From NCBI GenBank assembly GCA_964016875.1, contig OZ024735.1:15305434-15369433 (forward strand): DNA of 64,000 nucleotides, read 5' to 3'. The notes beneath the pieces were generated by a model that saw nothing but the letters and a program-made list of their open reading frames with translations, had not been told where the DNA came from and made no database searches. This DNA is from Fallopia convolvulus (taxonomy: Eukaryota; Streptophyta; Magnoliopsida; Caryophyllales; Polygonaceae). How positions within the stretch are numbered: position 1 is the stretch's first letter; the number at the start of each line of letters is the position of its first letter. The position numbers and the translations under genes were made by a program. Below are positions 1 through 11,415 of the stretch, in pieces.

Positions 1-325
1 ATGATTAATTATCCTATAAAATTGTCTTATCAATTTAATTTATAATTAGAAAATGTGATATTCTTTCAATTTATAAACTTTCATGGTTTGAAAAAAAAAT
101 TGTGAAATTAGAGAGAGAATAAAAAGAAATTGTCAAAGTCTATCATATAAAAAAAGAGATAAGGATAGAGAATTGATTAACTATAGTGTTTCTAGCTTAC
201 TTAGGGTTGGGCAAAATGCAGTACGAAGGTCCTCAATCCAAAGTTGGTCCTCGATTCGGTCTTGATTCAGATTGATTTCTTATTAATAACAAAAAACTTA
301 TTTTTATATAAAGAAATAGCTTACA
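1..325. other. AT-rich flank, possible copia 1 3' LTR
   Basis: No gene is visible. Read on the minus strand, a purine-rich stretch (GAGGTGGAGAAT, about 326-337) follows the copia 1 coding region by about 210 bases and is followed by TGTAAGCTATTT. That start resembles the outer end of the copia 5' LTR near 39999 (TGTAAGCATGCTATTT). Past the first 15-20 bases I could not align the two, so this is either a heavily diverged 3' LTR or unrelated DNA joined by deletion. Confidence 0.3.
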
Positions 326-550
326 ATTCTCCACCTCGTACACAATTTGAAAAGCCTCACATTTTGGACGAATAAAGAAATAATCCATAGCATGCATGCT
401 AGACTTCATCATCTGGGTTGCATCATTATAATCATGACTATCTACGTAAACTTTGACCGGGATCAAGCCAATCGTAGTTCTACATGTCCTCCATATAGTC
501 TCTACCTCACTTGTAACCGCCCTGAAGGACTATGCCTATCTTGAACAATT

Positions 551-1736
551 TTAACATGGGCCAATATGAAGCAATTCCATGCAATGTTGCAACTTACTGC
601 CTATCACAACCTTGGTTAACATGTCTGCGGGATTTTCTTTTGTGTGTACCTTCATAAGAGAAATATCACCTACCTCTATGACATCTTGACCAAAATGATA
701 TCTGACATCGATATGCTTGTTACGAGCAGGATGGACCTGATTTTTAGCCAAGTGAATCGCACTCTAACTATCACACCATAGATCCACACTATCTTGCGTC
801 ATCCCCAAGTCACATAAGAGACCTTTCAACAACAAAGCTTCCTTCACTCCCTCTGCCATAGCCATATATTCTGACTCTATAGTTGAGAGTGCAACTGTAG
901 CATATAACATTGATCTCCAACTTATCGAAGCACCATATAACTTGAAAGCATAACCAGTGGTAGATCGTCGTTTATCAACATCCCTTACATAGTCTGAGTT
1001 GACAAACCCGCTAACTTGACATGTCTTTCCACTAAAACATATTCTGATATTAACGGTACCCTTTAAGTACCTCAATACCCACTTTACTGCTTCCCAATGT
1101 GCCTTACCAGGATTCTCCATGAATCTACTAACGACATTAACTTCTTGTGAAATATTTGGGCGTGTACATCAAACACTATTCATGTATGCATTTTCTTGTG
1201 TTGTAACAGAAGAAGATTGCTTACCAAAGAGTTTGAAATGTTGTGCCAATGGAGTCTTCACTAACTTAGCATTTTGCATACCAAACCGATCAATAACCTT
1301 CTGAATGTAAATTTTCTGATTCAAGAATAATTGAAAAGTTTTCTGCTCTCTTCTGATCTCCATACTCGATATATTTCTAGCAGAGCCCATGTCTTTCATA
1401 TTGAACTCTTTTCCAAGTTCGACCTTCAACTTATTTATCTCAACCATGCTTCTTGAAGTAATAAGCATGTCATCCACATACAATAAGAGATAAATATATT
1501 CACCTCGATCCATGAAGATTTTTAATGTAGACACAACAATCATGATCACTTGTGGAGAATATATGCTTTAGCATAAAAGAGTCAAATCGCTTATACCATT
1601 GTCGAGCTGACTGTTTCAATCCATATAAGGATTTCTTCAAGCGACAAACTTGACCTTCCTTTCCCTTTACTTTGTATCCTTTTGGTTGATACATGTACAT
1701 TTCCTCGTCTAAGTTTCCATGCAAGAAGGCTGTCTT
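551..1736 (-). pseudogene. copia 1 pol remnant: RT C-terminal half and RNase H
   Basis: This is the C-terminal part of a Ty1/copia polyprotein of the Tnt1/Tork type. On the minus strand the RT palm is read from about 1736 (HGNLDEEMYMYQPKGY, then KKSLYGLKQSARQWYKRF), with the catalytic YVDD intact at about 1480 (LLLYVDDMLI). The RNase H follows with LRYLKGT, RRSTTGYAF and STIESEYMAMAEG, ending in the typical ENPADMLTK tail. It is broken: a frameshift near 1530, a TGA at 1169-1171 next to a small deletion, and a TAG at 764-766 where the family has CDSQSAIHLAKNQV. The N-terminal half resumes at 36699; the RT reads [15 protein letters not shown] across the two pieces once the insertion and one TSD copy are ignored. 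Family assignment is firm; lineage is from motif style only. Confidence 0.88.
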
Positions 1737-3337
1737 GACATTGTAACACCCCTATTTTGCAACACTGGGTATTACCGCCAGTGACCTCGGATTTTACCGT
1801 CCAAAGTCACCCAAGGCTTTAAATAATTTAATTAAATGTAATTAAAGATGAAATTGACTAAAAGCGGAATTTTATTCATTGATAAGAACTTTCGTTCATT
1901 ACATTGAGTGTCGTTTTACAAATGATGTAGCAGCGAAAAGTAAAGCCCATTTAAAAAGGGTTGAAAAGACGTTTTTAAAAATACAAGTATGTTTCTCCAA
2001 GGCAAATCATATGATGATGATTTACTTGGTTAAAAATAGAAGAGCTGGTGCACTATCTTCTGAATGCTTTGCTCTTTGAAAATTCCTTCCTTCCTTCAAC
2101 GTCGTCTTGCCTTGACCTTCTATCCTTGCATAACTTTTCTCGATCCTTCTAGACTTTGTCTTCAAAACTTCGATGTGAATTTCCTAGAGTCTGGCATTTG
2201 TCGCGAAGGGCGAGAAATACCATACAAAAATGCGGAAAAGCGGAATTAGTCTAAGGAGACTAAGCAAGCGAGAATGGAAATTCTCAAAAGTATTATGGTA
2301 GTTTATAATATTCGAGAGATATTATCGGGATGTGTTTTTAGATCTAGAACTTTATGTGGGGCTTATCGGAATGGAAAGGAGTATATCTCGAGATGAGATA
2401 ACTCGTTAATCGAGAGAATAACTACGAGATTGTAGACTTCTTAGAGTAGAACGTATGTTGGGAACGTTATTAATTCATACAAGTTTTGAAAACCTCCCGC
2501 GCCCTTGTCGGACCTCAACCAACCTCATCTTATTCGGTGCTCCAGATAGGGGAGGTGGCCCGAAGGCGCTTAAGTACCCGCCCACTTTAGACAAGCCCGA
2601 ATAAGCATTCAGATTGGAAAGATGATCTTTTCAAGAACCGGGAGCCGGTGGTCTTCCACGCTGTACTATTCCGACCCGGTTATAGTTTCTTTTAATTATG
2701 CTTTGGCACTTATCTTATGTCGTGATAAAACTTTCACTTACGTTAATGATTTTTAATAGTGGGGGGGGGCATGAATGGGCCTGGGTCCACTAACAGGAAC
2801 AAAGTTCCGGGCATTTAGCTAGGGTGCACTCATCCCTCCGCTGAGTAGAAGCGGACATAGATCATGATCATGAAAGTCGCAAAATTAGGCATGGTGGCAT
2901 ACGACTTAGTAGGTTATTTAGAGGTGTCGGGTTAATCCTATACCCCTTACTATTTCATCCAAACCGATCTCGAAAAGAGATCTTAAACAATCAAGGTCAC
3001 AAACAAGACTACCATAATAGTCCTATCAAATATTTAAATAGCGGAATAATGATAACAATTGGGTCGTTATTTCTAATAATCGATATTCCTAGATTCCTTT
3101 ATTATTAGCAAACAAGTTGTTCCCAACATCGAGAAATTTCACGGAAACGAAATATTGAGGCTACAAGGAGAAATTCCACTTGCCTTAACTTGTAAGATTG
3201 TGTACGAATGGATGAACAGAAATCGTTGTCTTTAGTCGGGATGGAGACTCGACCTATCGACATGAGAGGTATGAACGAACTTTAATAAGAATTTCTTTAA
3301 TTCTTCTAAAGTTCTTGAATATCTCTTATATTCTTTT

Positions 3338-3590
3338 GGCCGAACGACCGAAAACCACCCTTATAATATGCCATATTGCTCTAAACCACTCTTTTATTAT
3401 CAATTTAGCGGGAACCACCTCTATTACCCATTCCGTTAAAAAACAACCACGCCTACTCAATTCCCCGTCAAATGGTCGTGTACGCGCGCGTGCGGTGAGT
3501 TTTAAAATTCCCATTTCTATTTCTTTTCACCTTTTCTATATTAAACTTTACAAGCATTTCCTATTTTAAATCATTCGTTCATCCCCTTCC
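3338..3590 (+). repeat. MULE left terminal inverted repeat
   Basis: The repeat matches the reverse complement of 21113-21343 with few changes, including shared stretches such as CCACCCTTATAATATGCC and TTTAGCGGGAACCACC (one base different at the right end), and a GC-rich block TACGCGCGCGTG at about 3481. The CpG-rich block near the inner end may belong to the promoter of the GRF gene. Confidence 0.9.
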
Positions 3591-4128
3591 TTCGTGAAAC
3601 TCGACAACTGAGGAGCGAGGACTGGAAGCGAGGAGCTTGAGTGTGAGTCCGTCGAATGAAGACACTTGTATAATTGCGACGACCGAAGACGTTCGACGAC
3701 TGAGAAGGATGAAATTGAGTTTCCATCAAATCTCTTTCGGTTGTACGTTTGAATCCCTGTAAACCCTAACTTTTTGTTTTTTGTAAAGTTTGGTTTTTTT
3801 ATTGATATGGGCTTCGATTGGACGGTATGAAATGTAGTGTTTATATTGTTCGAGTCAAATTGATGAAATGTTGTTAATGTGAAATTGAGGGTTCAATCTC
3901 AGTAAATGAACGAAATGATGAATTTCATGCTCAATTTGTACAGAAATGGTGAATTTCATGCTCAATTTGTACAAAAAAAGCTCGATTGAGGAATATCTGA
4001 ATTGGGGTGAATCTCTAAAGACAATTGTACAGAAAAAAGTTTAATTGAGGAGGGAAAAAAGCTTGGTTTGAATTTCTAAACTATAATTGTTATCTTGTCA
4101 ATGTTGTTGATCAAAACCATGGTTTCAG
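3591..4128 (+). other. leader/intron region of the GRF gene
   Basis: Non-coding DNA between the left TIR and the GRF reading frame. It ends in a good 3' splice site (GGTTTCAG, 4121-4128), implying a 5' untranslated exon and an intron. The donor is uncertain. A near-repeat of about 45 bases (GAATTTCATGCTCAATTTGT) occurs twice at 3918-3972. Confidence 0.5.
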
Positions 4129-4553
4129 GTTATTAATGTCAAGCTCAAGTATATCATCATCAAATTCACAACAAAGGGTTTGTCATTGTGGCCTTCAAGC
4201 AAAGGAATCCATGGCACATACGGGGAGGAACTATGGTAAAAGGTTTTATGGTTGTCGTCATTATGGATCCCCAAAGAAATGAAACTTCTTTATGTGGAGA
4301 GATGAAGAGTACTCTGGCAGAGCCATATATGTCATCAACAAATTGGTGAAGGAGAAAGAGGTGCTAGAAGGAAAGACAAGGCAATTATTGGATTCATGTA
4401 CATCTCTTCAAATGGAGACGCACAAGATGAGAGAAGAGCTTGTTGTTAAGAAGTCCTTATTGGAGAGGTTGGAGGCTGAAAAGGATGCATACAATATGAA
4501 CTCTGAAGCTATGATTAGGAGATTGAAGCATTATGATCAAAGTCGTGTTAATT

Positions 4554-5862
4554 TGATACGCTTTAGTTTAGCATAGGTTAACTCTTGTATTTTAGGTATA
4601 ATTTGAGTGTGTTTAGGTTAGTTATGAGCATAATTGTCAATATGAAGACCGAAGACACGATTTGAAGAAATGCAAGAGTTTTGAAGACAAGTGTTGATTT
4701 GGAGTTGTTTCGACACCACTTTATTGCAACACTTATCCTGGGAGATACGGTGATCGCATGAAGCTGAATTTGGTATCATTGGAAAGCTAACTCGAAGAGC
4801 TACAATTCATATATTTACGGCGAGTTCAAATTCCAATTCTATGTGGGTCAAAGCCACCTCCAAAGTTGACACCAGAATGCTGTCAGAAGATCCGCGCCCG
4901 CGGATCTAAACCGCGCTCGCGTTTCGATGAGGTTCCGCGGCCGAGGAGGACTACTTGATCCGCGCTCTCGGTTTGATTCCGCGCCCGCGGATCGAGACGT
5001 TTCAGCGCTGACTCCTTTCGTTATTTTCTATCTTTTTATTATTATTATATCTTAGGATTTCGGATTCATTGTTACTATTTAAGCTTAGTTTCGTTTTCAC
5101 TTTAGGGTTACACATTCTAGCATACTTTAAGAGATTATTCCAGTTTTTAGTTTTATTATGGAGAACTAATTTTCCTTGGATTTTGTTTGATAAAGGAAGC
5201 CTTTTTATGTAATTCGTGAGATTCTGGTAATTTTTCTATCCCTTGGTTAATATCAAAACTCTTGTTTTTATTTATATGATCTATGTTTGATTTGATAAGC
5301 CTGATCAACTTGTTTGATTGACTTAGATCTACTGTTTGGATTAGGTTTGATTGTTGTCTGTGTAATTTTATTTATCCTTGAAACAACTCTTTTCTAGGAC
5401 CTTGGACTAGAATTGAGAAAGAGTGTTTGATTGTTATTTTATGCATGAGATTCGTAGCTTGATTGCATGAATTAATATCCTTCTATCCTTAATATTTTGC
5501 ATGATTTGAATTAAGCGTTCTTGTTCATATCATAATTCTGCTTGGACCGTGGACAAGCGGAAATCTTTTATAAGGATTGGAATTAACTTGGGAATTAATA
5601 GAAAAATGGATGAATTGATGATCGAATGATTAAAAAGGTGGAATTGATTGAATAAACTCTGCTTTCCTTCAATTGATTTAATCCCTAATAATATTTGTTT
5701 GTTTGTTTGTTTGCTTAAACTTTAAAAAATCCCTGACCTGTTAACTGCTGGTTGTTAAAAATCTCGATTCTCTTGGGTACGATCCCTTACTTGCATTCTA
5801 TACTAGTTTGATATTTAGGGTAATTTATTTTTGATCTTGGCACGACGACTTTAGCCGAGTCA
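4554..5862 (+). repeat. Element C 5' LTR
   Basis: 1309 bases, matching 12235-13544. It contains a cluster of CCGCGCCCGCGG-like palindromes at 4892-4990. The stretch about 4765-4860 (ATTGGAAAGCTAACTCGAAG and onward) also resembles the LTR of element D read on the minus strand, showing that the two families are related. Confidence 0.9.
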
Positions 5863-5903
5863 AATTTTGTTATATCCGAGCCAAAGAGATCGAGATGTAG
5901 AAA

Positions 5904-6341
5904 TTGGAGAACCAATTTGCTGAACAAAGAAAACTAGAGGAGGTGTTGGTCATAAAGACGGAAATTCTTGAAGATCAAGAACCAACAGATCCCCCTGAAG
6001 AGCCGGTTCTACCCTTTCCGGAGGTACTCAGAGACCCTTCATGGGACGAAGAGGTGGATGATCATAGTCATATGATGACGGAGGAGGAACATTTCCTCAA
6101 GTTTGACAGCTCCTGGAGTGATGACGATGAGCCTAATGACTCGAAAAAAGAGCTAGATGATGATATGGAGATTGCCTTTCCACCTGAGGAGATGTCTATG
6201 TCTCCTGCCGTGGAGTCCTTTGTCGTGATCGATCATGATCCCTGTATCCTTTCCTCTTCTTCCTTACTTTCTATTGATATCTGTTTGCCTGATGTGTATG
6301 CAAAAGGTCCTAAGCATGATAGTTTACCTAGTGACTTCTAA
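5904..6341 (+). CDS. Element C acidic ORF, unrecognised
   Basis: A 145-codon open frame beginning 41 bases after the 5' LTR, starting MENQFAEQRKLEEVL. It is very acidic and rich in Pro/Ser (EPTDPPEEP, WDEEVDD, SDDDEPNDSKKELDDDME), with no zinc knuckle, protease or RT motif. Position suggests a remnant of the gag N-terminal side, but I cannot align it to a gag domain. It may simply be an accidentally open stretch of a degenerate polyprotein. A second short frame follows at 6366. Confidence 0.4.
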   Translation: MENQFAEQRKLEEVLVIKTEILEDQEPTDPPEEPVLPFPEVLRDPSWDEEVDDHSHMMTEEEHFLKFDSSWSDDDEPNDSKKELDDDMEIAFPPEEMSMSPAVESFVVIDHDPCILSSSSLLSIDICLPDVYAKGPKHDSLPSDF

Positions 6342-6365
6342 AATTTTAAGGGTGGTAGTTCTAAC

Positions 6366-6596
6366 ATGAAAGTCATTACACTTGATTTATATTTTGAAAA
6401 AATACCTCGTCCTTTCAACTGGTTCTATCCTAAACCTACTAATCCTGATTTCTCTAGTGGGTTTGATATTCTGAAACGGTGTCTGAATGCTATATTATTT
6501 AGTTTCAAAGTATTATTGTGCTATATTTGCCTACATGAGAGTTGTTCGCAGGATTTTGACAGATTGCTTCGGGCTTTGACGATGTCCGAGTCTTGA
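6366..6596 (+). CDS. Element C second small ORF, unrecognised
   Basis: A 76-codon frame starting MKVITLDLYFEKIPRPFNWF and ending LLRALTMSES shortly before a conserved hairpin. It has aromatic residues, a Cys pair (CYICLHESC) and a Leu-rich tail. I recognise no domain. Its place, with its stop about 45 bases upstream of the AGGCAA hairpin, matches where the Athila-like element ends its gag-pro frame, so it is probably the C-terminal scrap of the ancestral polyprotein. Confidence 0.35.
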   Translation: MKVITLDLYFEKIPRPFNWFYPKPTNPDFSSGFDILKRCLNAILFSFKVLLCYICLHESCSQDFDRLLRALTMSES

Positions 6597-6641
6597 GATA
6601 ATAGGTTGATGTCGAGCCATCGACGTTAAACAAAGGCGTTG

Positions 6642-6745
6642 CTCGGGAGGCAACCCGAGGTAAGTTTTTCTTTTCTTTTATTTTTATCTTTTTAGTTTAG
6701 TTTTAGTTTTAGTATTCGTTTTGGTTTTGTCGGGCTAACTTGCAG
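6642..6745 (+). promoter_or_regulatory. Hairpin with overlapping splice donor, and short intron
   Basis: CTCGGG-AGGCAA-CCCGAG (6642-6659) forms a perfect 6-bp stem with a 6-base loop. The stem ends exactly at a consensus 5' splice site, CCGAG|GTAAGT (cut 6659/6660). A branch-like GGGCTAAC and 3' site TTGCAG end at 6745, giving a possible 86-base intron. The same loop sequence recurs in the Athila-like element at 29794-29807. That the hairpin masks or presents the donor is inference. Confidence 0.55.
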
Positions 6746-6929
6746 GTACAATTTTTTCCATAAAAAAGAAGCAAACCCGAGGCGAGGACGAGCCCGCGGC
6801 TCGAACCGCGCCCGCGGCCCGGAACCGCGCTCGCGGTTCGGCCTGATAGAATTAAAATTTTGTTTTTTTTGGAAAATTAAAAATAAATAAATAAATAAAT
6901 AAAAATTAAAAAGGTTTTCAGGTGAGACC

Positions 6930-8324
6930 TGATAGGCGTGAAATGGTTGTGCAAATCACGGCTATGCAAAAGAATCCAAACTAACTAAGAAACCGTAGTC
7001 TTTAGGAAGTCCGGGTCGAATCCACAGAGAGGTTGATTTATCTGTTTATGTGAATTTTATGACAATTAAATTAAAAGGGGGGTTTATGAATTAAACTAAA
7101 TCTAAGAATGCAAAACTAGCAAAATAATAAAAAGATTAAGACAAACAATAATTAAGAAGATATCTTAGGCAAACAAATATCCACAATCGAATGACAAGTT
7201 GATCATTGATTTAACCTCAATATCACACGCAATGGATTTTCTAATTCCTTTTCAATTCTAACTAACAGCACAACCAGATACTATTAGTTCTAACTAATTA
7301 AACAACCATGAAACCATCAATGATTCATTTTAATAGCAGCAATAAGGATAGGAATATAATAGGATACAATTCTAGAATAAAACAACCAGCTTTTACCCTA
7401 GAATGTAAATCAAATCTCTTCTCCATAAGACTAGCACAACCAGATACTAGTACGATGCAGTTGCTACTTCAATCTAAAGATGCTCAACCAGTAACACTCT
7501 AGATCTAGCAATAGATCCAATAACAACAAACCCTAGTTGATCAGGCTAGAAATTGTTGAAACAAATCATAAACATTCAAGCAAGAGAAAAGATTAAACCC
7601 AAGCAATAGATAAGGAATTAGAAATCTCACAACTTTAATCAAAACGATGCTTCAATTGTCTGACTAAGCAAAGGTGCTTAGTTCTTCATAGAAAATCTAA
7701 AAACACTTAAAGAAAAATATGATAACAGTGTGTGAATGAGAGATGCAACTCTCTAAAACCTAATATATCAAACTAGGTCTAAAACTACATCCCAAAAATA
7801 TAATATCTCGGAATAATATTGATAGAAAAGGACCAATAGAAATAAAACACGTGGCAAATAAAGATTTCCGCGGCTGTCAGGGGCGGCGTGCGCCGCTGGG
7901 TTGGCGGCAGGTGCCGCCAGCACCTCGGTTCAGAACTCAAGTCACACTTCGGGGGCTGTTTTGACTCACTTCAAGTTGGAATTTGAACTCGGAGTAAAAA
8001 CATGAATTGTAGATCTTTGAATTATCTTTCCAATGATAATAAATTCAACTTCATCTGACCACTATATATCCTGAACGAGCCCTCACAAGACAGAAGTGTC
8101 GAACTAGCAACTCCAACAGATGGCCTGAATTCAAGCGTTCTTCTCCCGTTTCAATTCCTTTCACACTTGTTCACTTTAAGACATGTAAAACAACATAGAA
8201 CAAGTGCAAAAACCCAAACTCCTAGACACTCTAATAACTTAAAGAAACTAACTAAAACTACCTAAAAACAAAGCAAACGGAACGTAAACATGCATCCTAA
8301 ATACTACCTATATGCAAGCTATCA
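6930..8324 (-). repeat. Element D 3' LTR
   Basis: 1395 bases. The outer part (about 7890-8324) is duplicated at 10890-11320. It carries two GC palindromes, GGCGGCGTGCGCCGC (7882-7896) and GGCGGCAGGTGCCGCC (7903-7918), 21 bp apart. Confidence 0.88.
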
Positions 8325-9778
8325 AATTCCCCCATGCTTAAACCTTGCTTGTCCTCAAGCAAGAAGTAGATCCAAGTCACACCACATCATTGCAATCCAT
8401 GCATTCATCTCAAGTCAAACAAGCATTTCAGATATAATCAAAAACCCGACCAAGACTTCCTAGCATGCATTATAATAAGCAAAAAGTAAAGACCATTCAT
8501 TCATTCTAGACCTCACCAAGGTAAATTGTGTTTGCACTCAAACTCTCAAGTGTTTATGGGTAGGTGTTTCGCTCAAAATCAAACATGAAAACTAGACTAC
8601 GATAAGCTTGCATCAGAGTTCTAAATCTCCACCGCTGGGAATTAAGCACATAACAAAAATCAAGAGGTCTTTTTAAGGGTTGTAATGGGGCTAAGGTAAA
8701 GAGAAATTTGGAAGGGGTCATATTTGGCATGTGGTGCTAAATCCGGGATAAAGAACTAATCCTAAACCCAAACTTCAACACACTTTCTTTTCTTACTTCT
8801 CCCAAACTTTTCTTTTTCAACTCCATACACATTTTTATACACTTTGTTTCTTTCTTCACTTTTTTTTCTTTGCCTCTTCTTCAACTCTTTCTTTGCTTTA
8901 TGAAGACTACTAACAATTAAACTGAACTTTTTCGTTTGCTTTGCACAAACTTTTCATCTTCATCATTTTTTTTCACTTTGCAACCAAGAGTTGTATTTCC
9001 TCTTTTTCCACCTTTTCTTCCAACTCCCCCATAATTATACATAACTCACACAAAACAAAAACACAACCTAAAGTCCTAAATCCCGGAAGGGTCAAGCTTA
9101 TTTAGCTAGGAAAATTGTGTGGAGTTATCAAAAATAGTCTTAAAGCTCAAAAGAAATGGGGTATCAAGAACATGGATCTCGTAAGGTAGGAAGGGAAATA
9201 ATAGGCTTATAAAGAAACATTGCCTCAATCATTTTAACGTCATGCATTTAATCATATAAAGCAGCCTTGAAAAGAGTCATAACGCAAGTTCTAGAGCTAG
9301 ATAGTCACGGTGATACACTCAAGAATGTAGAGAACAAATATAATCATGAAAGGCAAAAAATAACTCACAAGGCAAATTTTTTTCTAGAACTTCAGAATGA
9401 ATCAAATACCCAAGCTAAGTACATGCCCAATCCTATAATCAAGGTAATTAATCAATGATCATGCTCATATCATATCAACTTCAGCAAATATGCAAATCAT
9501 GGGTTAGAATTCATACTCAACTTAGAGAAACAAGAAGAATCAAACAATGGAGAAATATGAACGTAAATGCAATATTTTTATATTTTTATGAATTTTCTGA
9601 TTTTTTTTTTCATTTTTTCAAGAATTTGAATCAATGCAAAACATAAATTTAACATGCCTAATCTAATGCAACTACATGAATGCAAAACAAGTAATTCCCT
9701 TCCCCCATGCTTAAATCTTACATTGTCCCCAATGTAAACTAAAAGTAAAGAGAAAGAGAAAAACTTACAAACCAACAA
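8325..9778 (-). other. Element D long non-coding tail between two polypurine tracts
   Basis: There is no credible coding frame. On the minus strand the block opens with a central polypurine motif (GGGGACAATG, then TTTAAGCATGGGGGAA; about 9707-9740) and ends with the 3' polypurine tract at 8325-8339. Between them, motifs such as the one containing AAGCTTGACCC (near 9090-9110) and TAGCACCACA (near 8730) recur in the same order in the Athila-like element at about 33370-33840. The stretch 8760-9060 is rich in T/C runs. Confidence 0.6.
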
Positions 9779-10879
9779 CTAATTTGGGTCAGGGAACGGT
9801 GGTGGCTGCGACGGAGGTTGCAAGGGTGGCGGAGGGGGTTGCCCTATGCGCTCTGGAGGTTTCTTCAACTCAACTACCTGTGTCTGCACAATAGAAGACA
9901 AAAGCTTCTTGCTAGGCAAGGTAAGTGGTAAAGGAGCTTGTCCTAAAAATTCAGGAGGAAGCTTATAGTAAGCATCCAACTTATTAACAATGTCCTGCAT
10001 ATTAGGTGATAAAGTGAAATCCAAACTAGAATCAACAAGAGATTTCATATCATCTAGGTGGTTTCCAAGAAGAATATCTTTCACAACAAGCTCAAGCACA
10101 TCAACAACATACACAGAATGATTATTAGATGAAGATTTAATGGCGTCGTAGATATTATGATTTATAATCTGGCCATCAAATTCCATTGTCAATGAACCAG
10201 TACTCACATTTATTTTGGTATTAGCTGTTTTCAAGAAGGGTCTCCCTAACAGAATATGGATTGCATGATTATCATGTTCCATATTAATCACATAAAAATC
10301 AGCAGGAAAAGTAAGATTACCAACCATAACCAAAACATCCGCTACCACTCCAATAGGACGCACAGTGGACTTATCAGCTAACTGAATAGAAATATTAGTT
10401 GGCTGAATAGGTCCCAGTTTCATAGACTCAAAGAGAGAGGAAGGTATAACATTAATGGAAGCACCTAAATCTAACACAGCCTTGTCAAATTTAGTACCTT
10501 CAATAGTTATAGGGATAGTGAACATACCCGGATCCCCACATTTCTTGGGTAAGTGCTTTTGAAATATTGTTGAGACATGTTCGGTCACCTTCACCTTTTT
10601 CTAGCTTTTCTCATCCTGAATCCTCTTTGTAGTGCACATCTTCTTTAAGAACTTAGAATATCGAGGAATTGACTTGATCATATCTAGTAGGGGTATGTTG
10701 ACCTCAACTTTTCTGAACATCTCAAATATGTCCTTGTCTTGCTTCAATGGCTCTGTACGCTTTAATGCAGATGGGAATGGAGCAACGGGCTTCCATTCAG
10801 AAAAAACACGAGTTTTAGAAGCCTTCTCAACATCTGAGGCATCTACAGATGGGCTGTGAGCAACATCAGAAGGGAAAAA
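9779..10879 (-). pseudogene. Element D gag C-terminus and retroviral-type protease
   Basis: The open part 9779-10594 (271 codons) contains a gypsy aspartic protease: GMFTIPITIEG, then the active site VLDLGASINVIP (DLGAS, as in Athila/Tat elements, instead of DTGA), and the flap/second half ILLGRPFLKTANTKI. It ends in a Pro-rich tail (PPPPPLQPPSQPPPF). Upstream the same frame continues to about 10879 with gag C-terminal sequence (VNIPLLDMIKSIPRYSKFLKK), interrupted by one TAG (10601-10603). The N-terminal gag and all of RT, RNase H and INT are absent. No downstream pol follows, so this never encoded a replication-competent protein in its present form. Confidence 0.82.
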
Positions 10880-10889
10880 ATCAATTTTT

Positions 10890-11320
10890 GAGAGGCGGCG
10901 GGCTGGCGGCGGGTGCGCCTCGGTTCAGAACTCTGGTCACACTTCGGGGGCTGTTTTGACTCACTTCGATTTGGAACTTGGACTCGGCGTAAAAAGATGA
11001 ATTGTAGATCTTTGAATTATCTTTCCAATGATAATAAATTCAACTTCATCAGACCACTATATCTCCTGAACGAGCCCTCACAAGACAGAGGTGTCGAACT
11101 AGCAACTCCTACAGATGGCCTGAATTCAAGCGTTCTTCTCTCGTTTCCATTCCTTTCACACTTGTTCACTTTAAGACCTGTAAAACAACATAGAACAAGT
11201 GCAAAAACCCAAAACTCCTAGATACTCTAATAACTTAAAGAAACTAACTAAAACTACCTAAAAACAAAGCAAACGGAACGTAAACATGCATCCTAAATAC
11301 TACCTATATGCAAGCTATCA
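10890..11320 (-). repeat. Element D truncated 5' LTR
   Basis: Matches 7890-8324 closely. The truncation point near 10890 falls inside the GC-palindrome cluster (GGCGGCGGGCTGGCGGCGGG), suggesting that the GC-rich repeats helped cause the deletion. Confidence 0.85.
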
Positions 11321-11415
11321 AGACCCCTGAAATAAAAGGCTTTCAGGTGAAACCCCTGAAATAAAAGGTTTTTAGGTGAAACCCCTGAAATAAAAGGTTT
11401 TCGGGTGAAACCCCC
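11321..11415 (+). repeat. 29-bp tandem repeat in element C, about 3.5 units
   Basis: Units of ACCCCTGAAATAAAAGG followed by TTTTYRGGTGAA repeat every 29 bases. Another partial unit ending TTTTCAGGTGAGACC lies left of element D (6912-6929), so D is inserted in the array. Confidence 0.8.

Larger units (their letters stand above)
6930..11320 (-). mobile_element. Element D: truncated gypsy gag-pro element (minus strand)
   Basis: A TGATAGGCGT...GCAAGCTATCA unit with perfect 5-bp duplication AGACC (6925-6929 and 11321-11325). Sense strand is minus. The 3' LTR is 6930-8324, preceded on the minus strand by polypurine AAGCATGGGGGAATT. The 5' LTR survives only as about 10890-11320, because a deletion fuses the middle of the 5' LTR to the C-terminal part of gag. 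What remains is gag C-terminus, protease, a long non-coding tail and the 3' LTR. It is inserted in the 29-bp tandem repeat of element C. Confidence 0.88.

Noticed and set aside
3315..3569. Small frames at the MULE left end and the corresponding 21167-21397 frame
   Set aside because: They translate the two terminal inverted repeats; similarity comes from the TIR.
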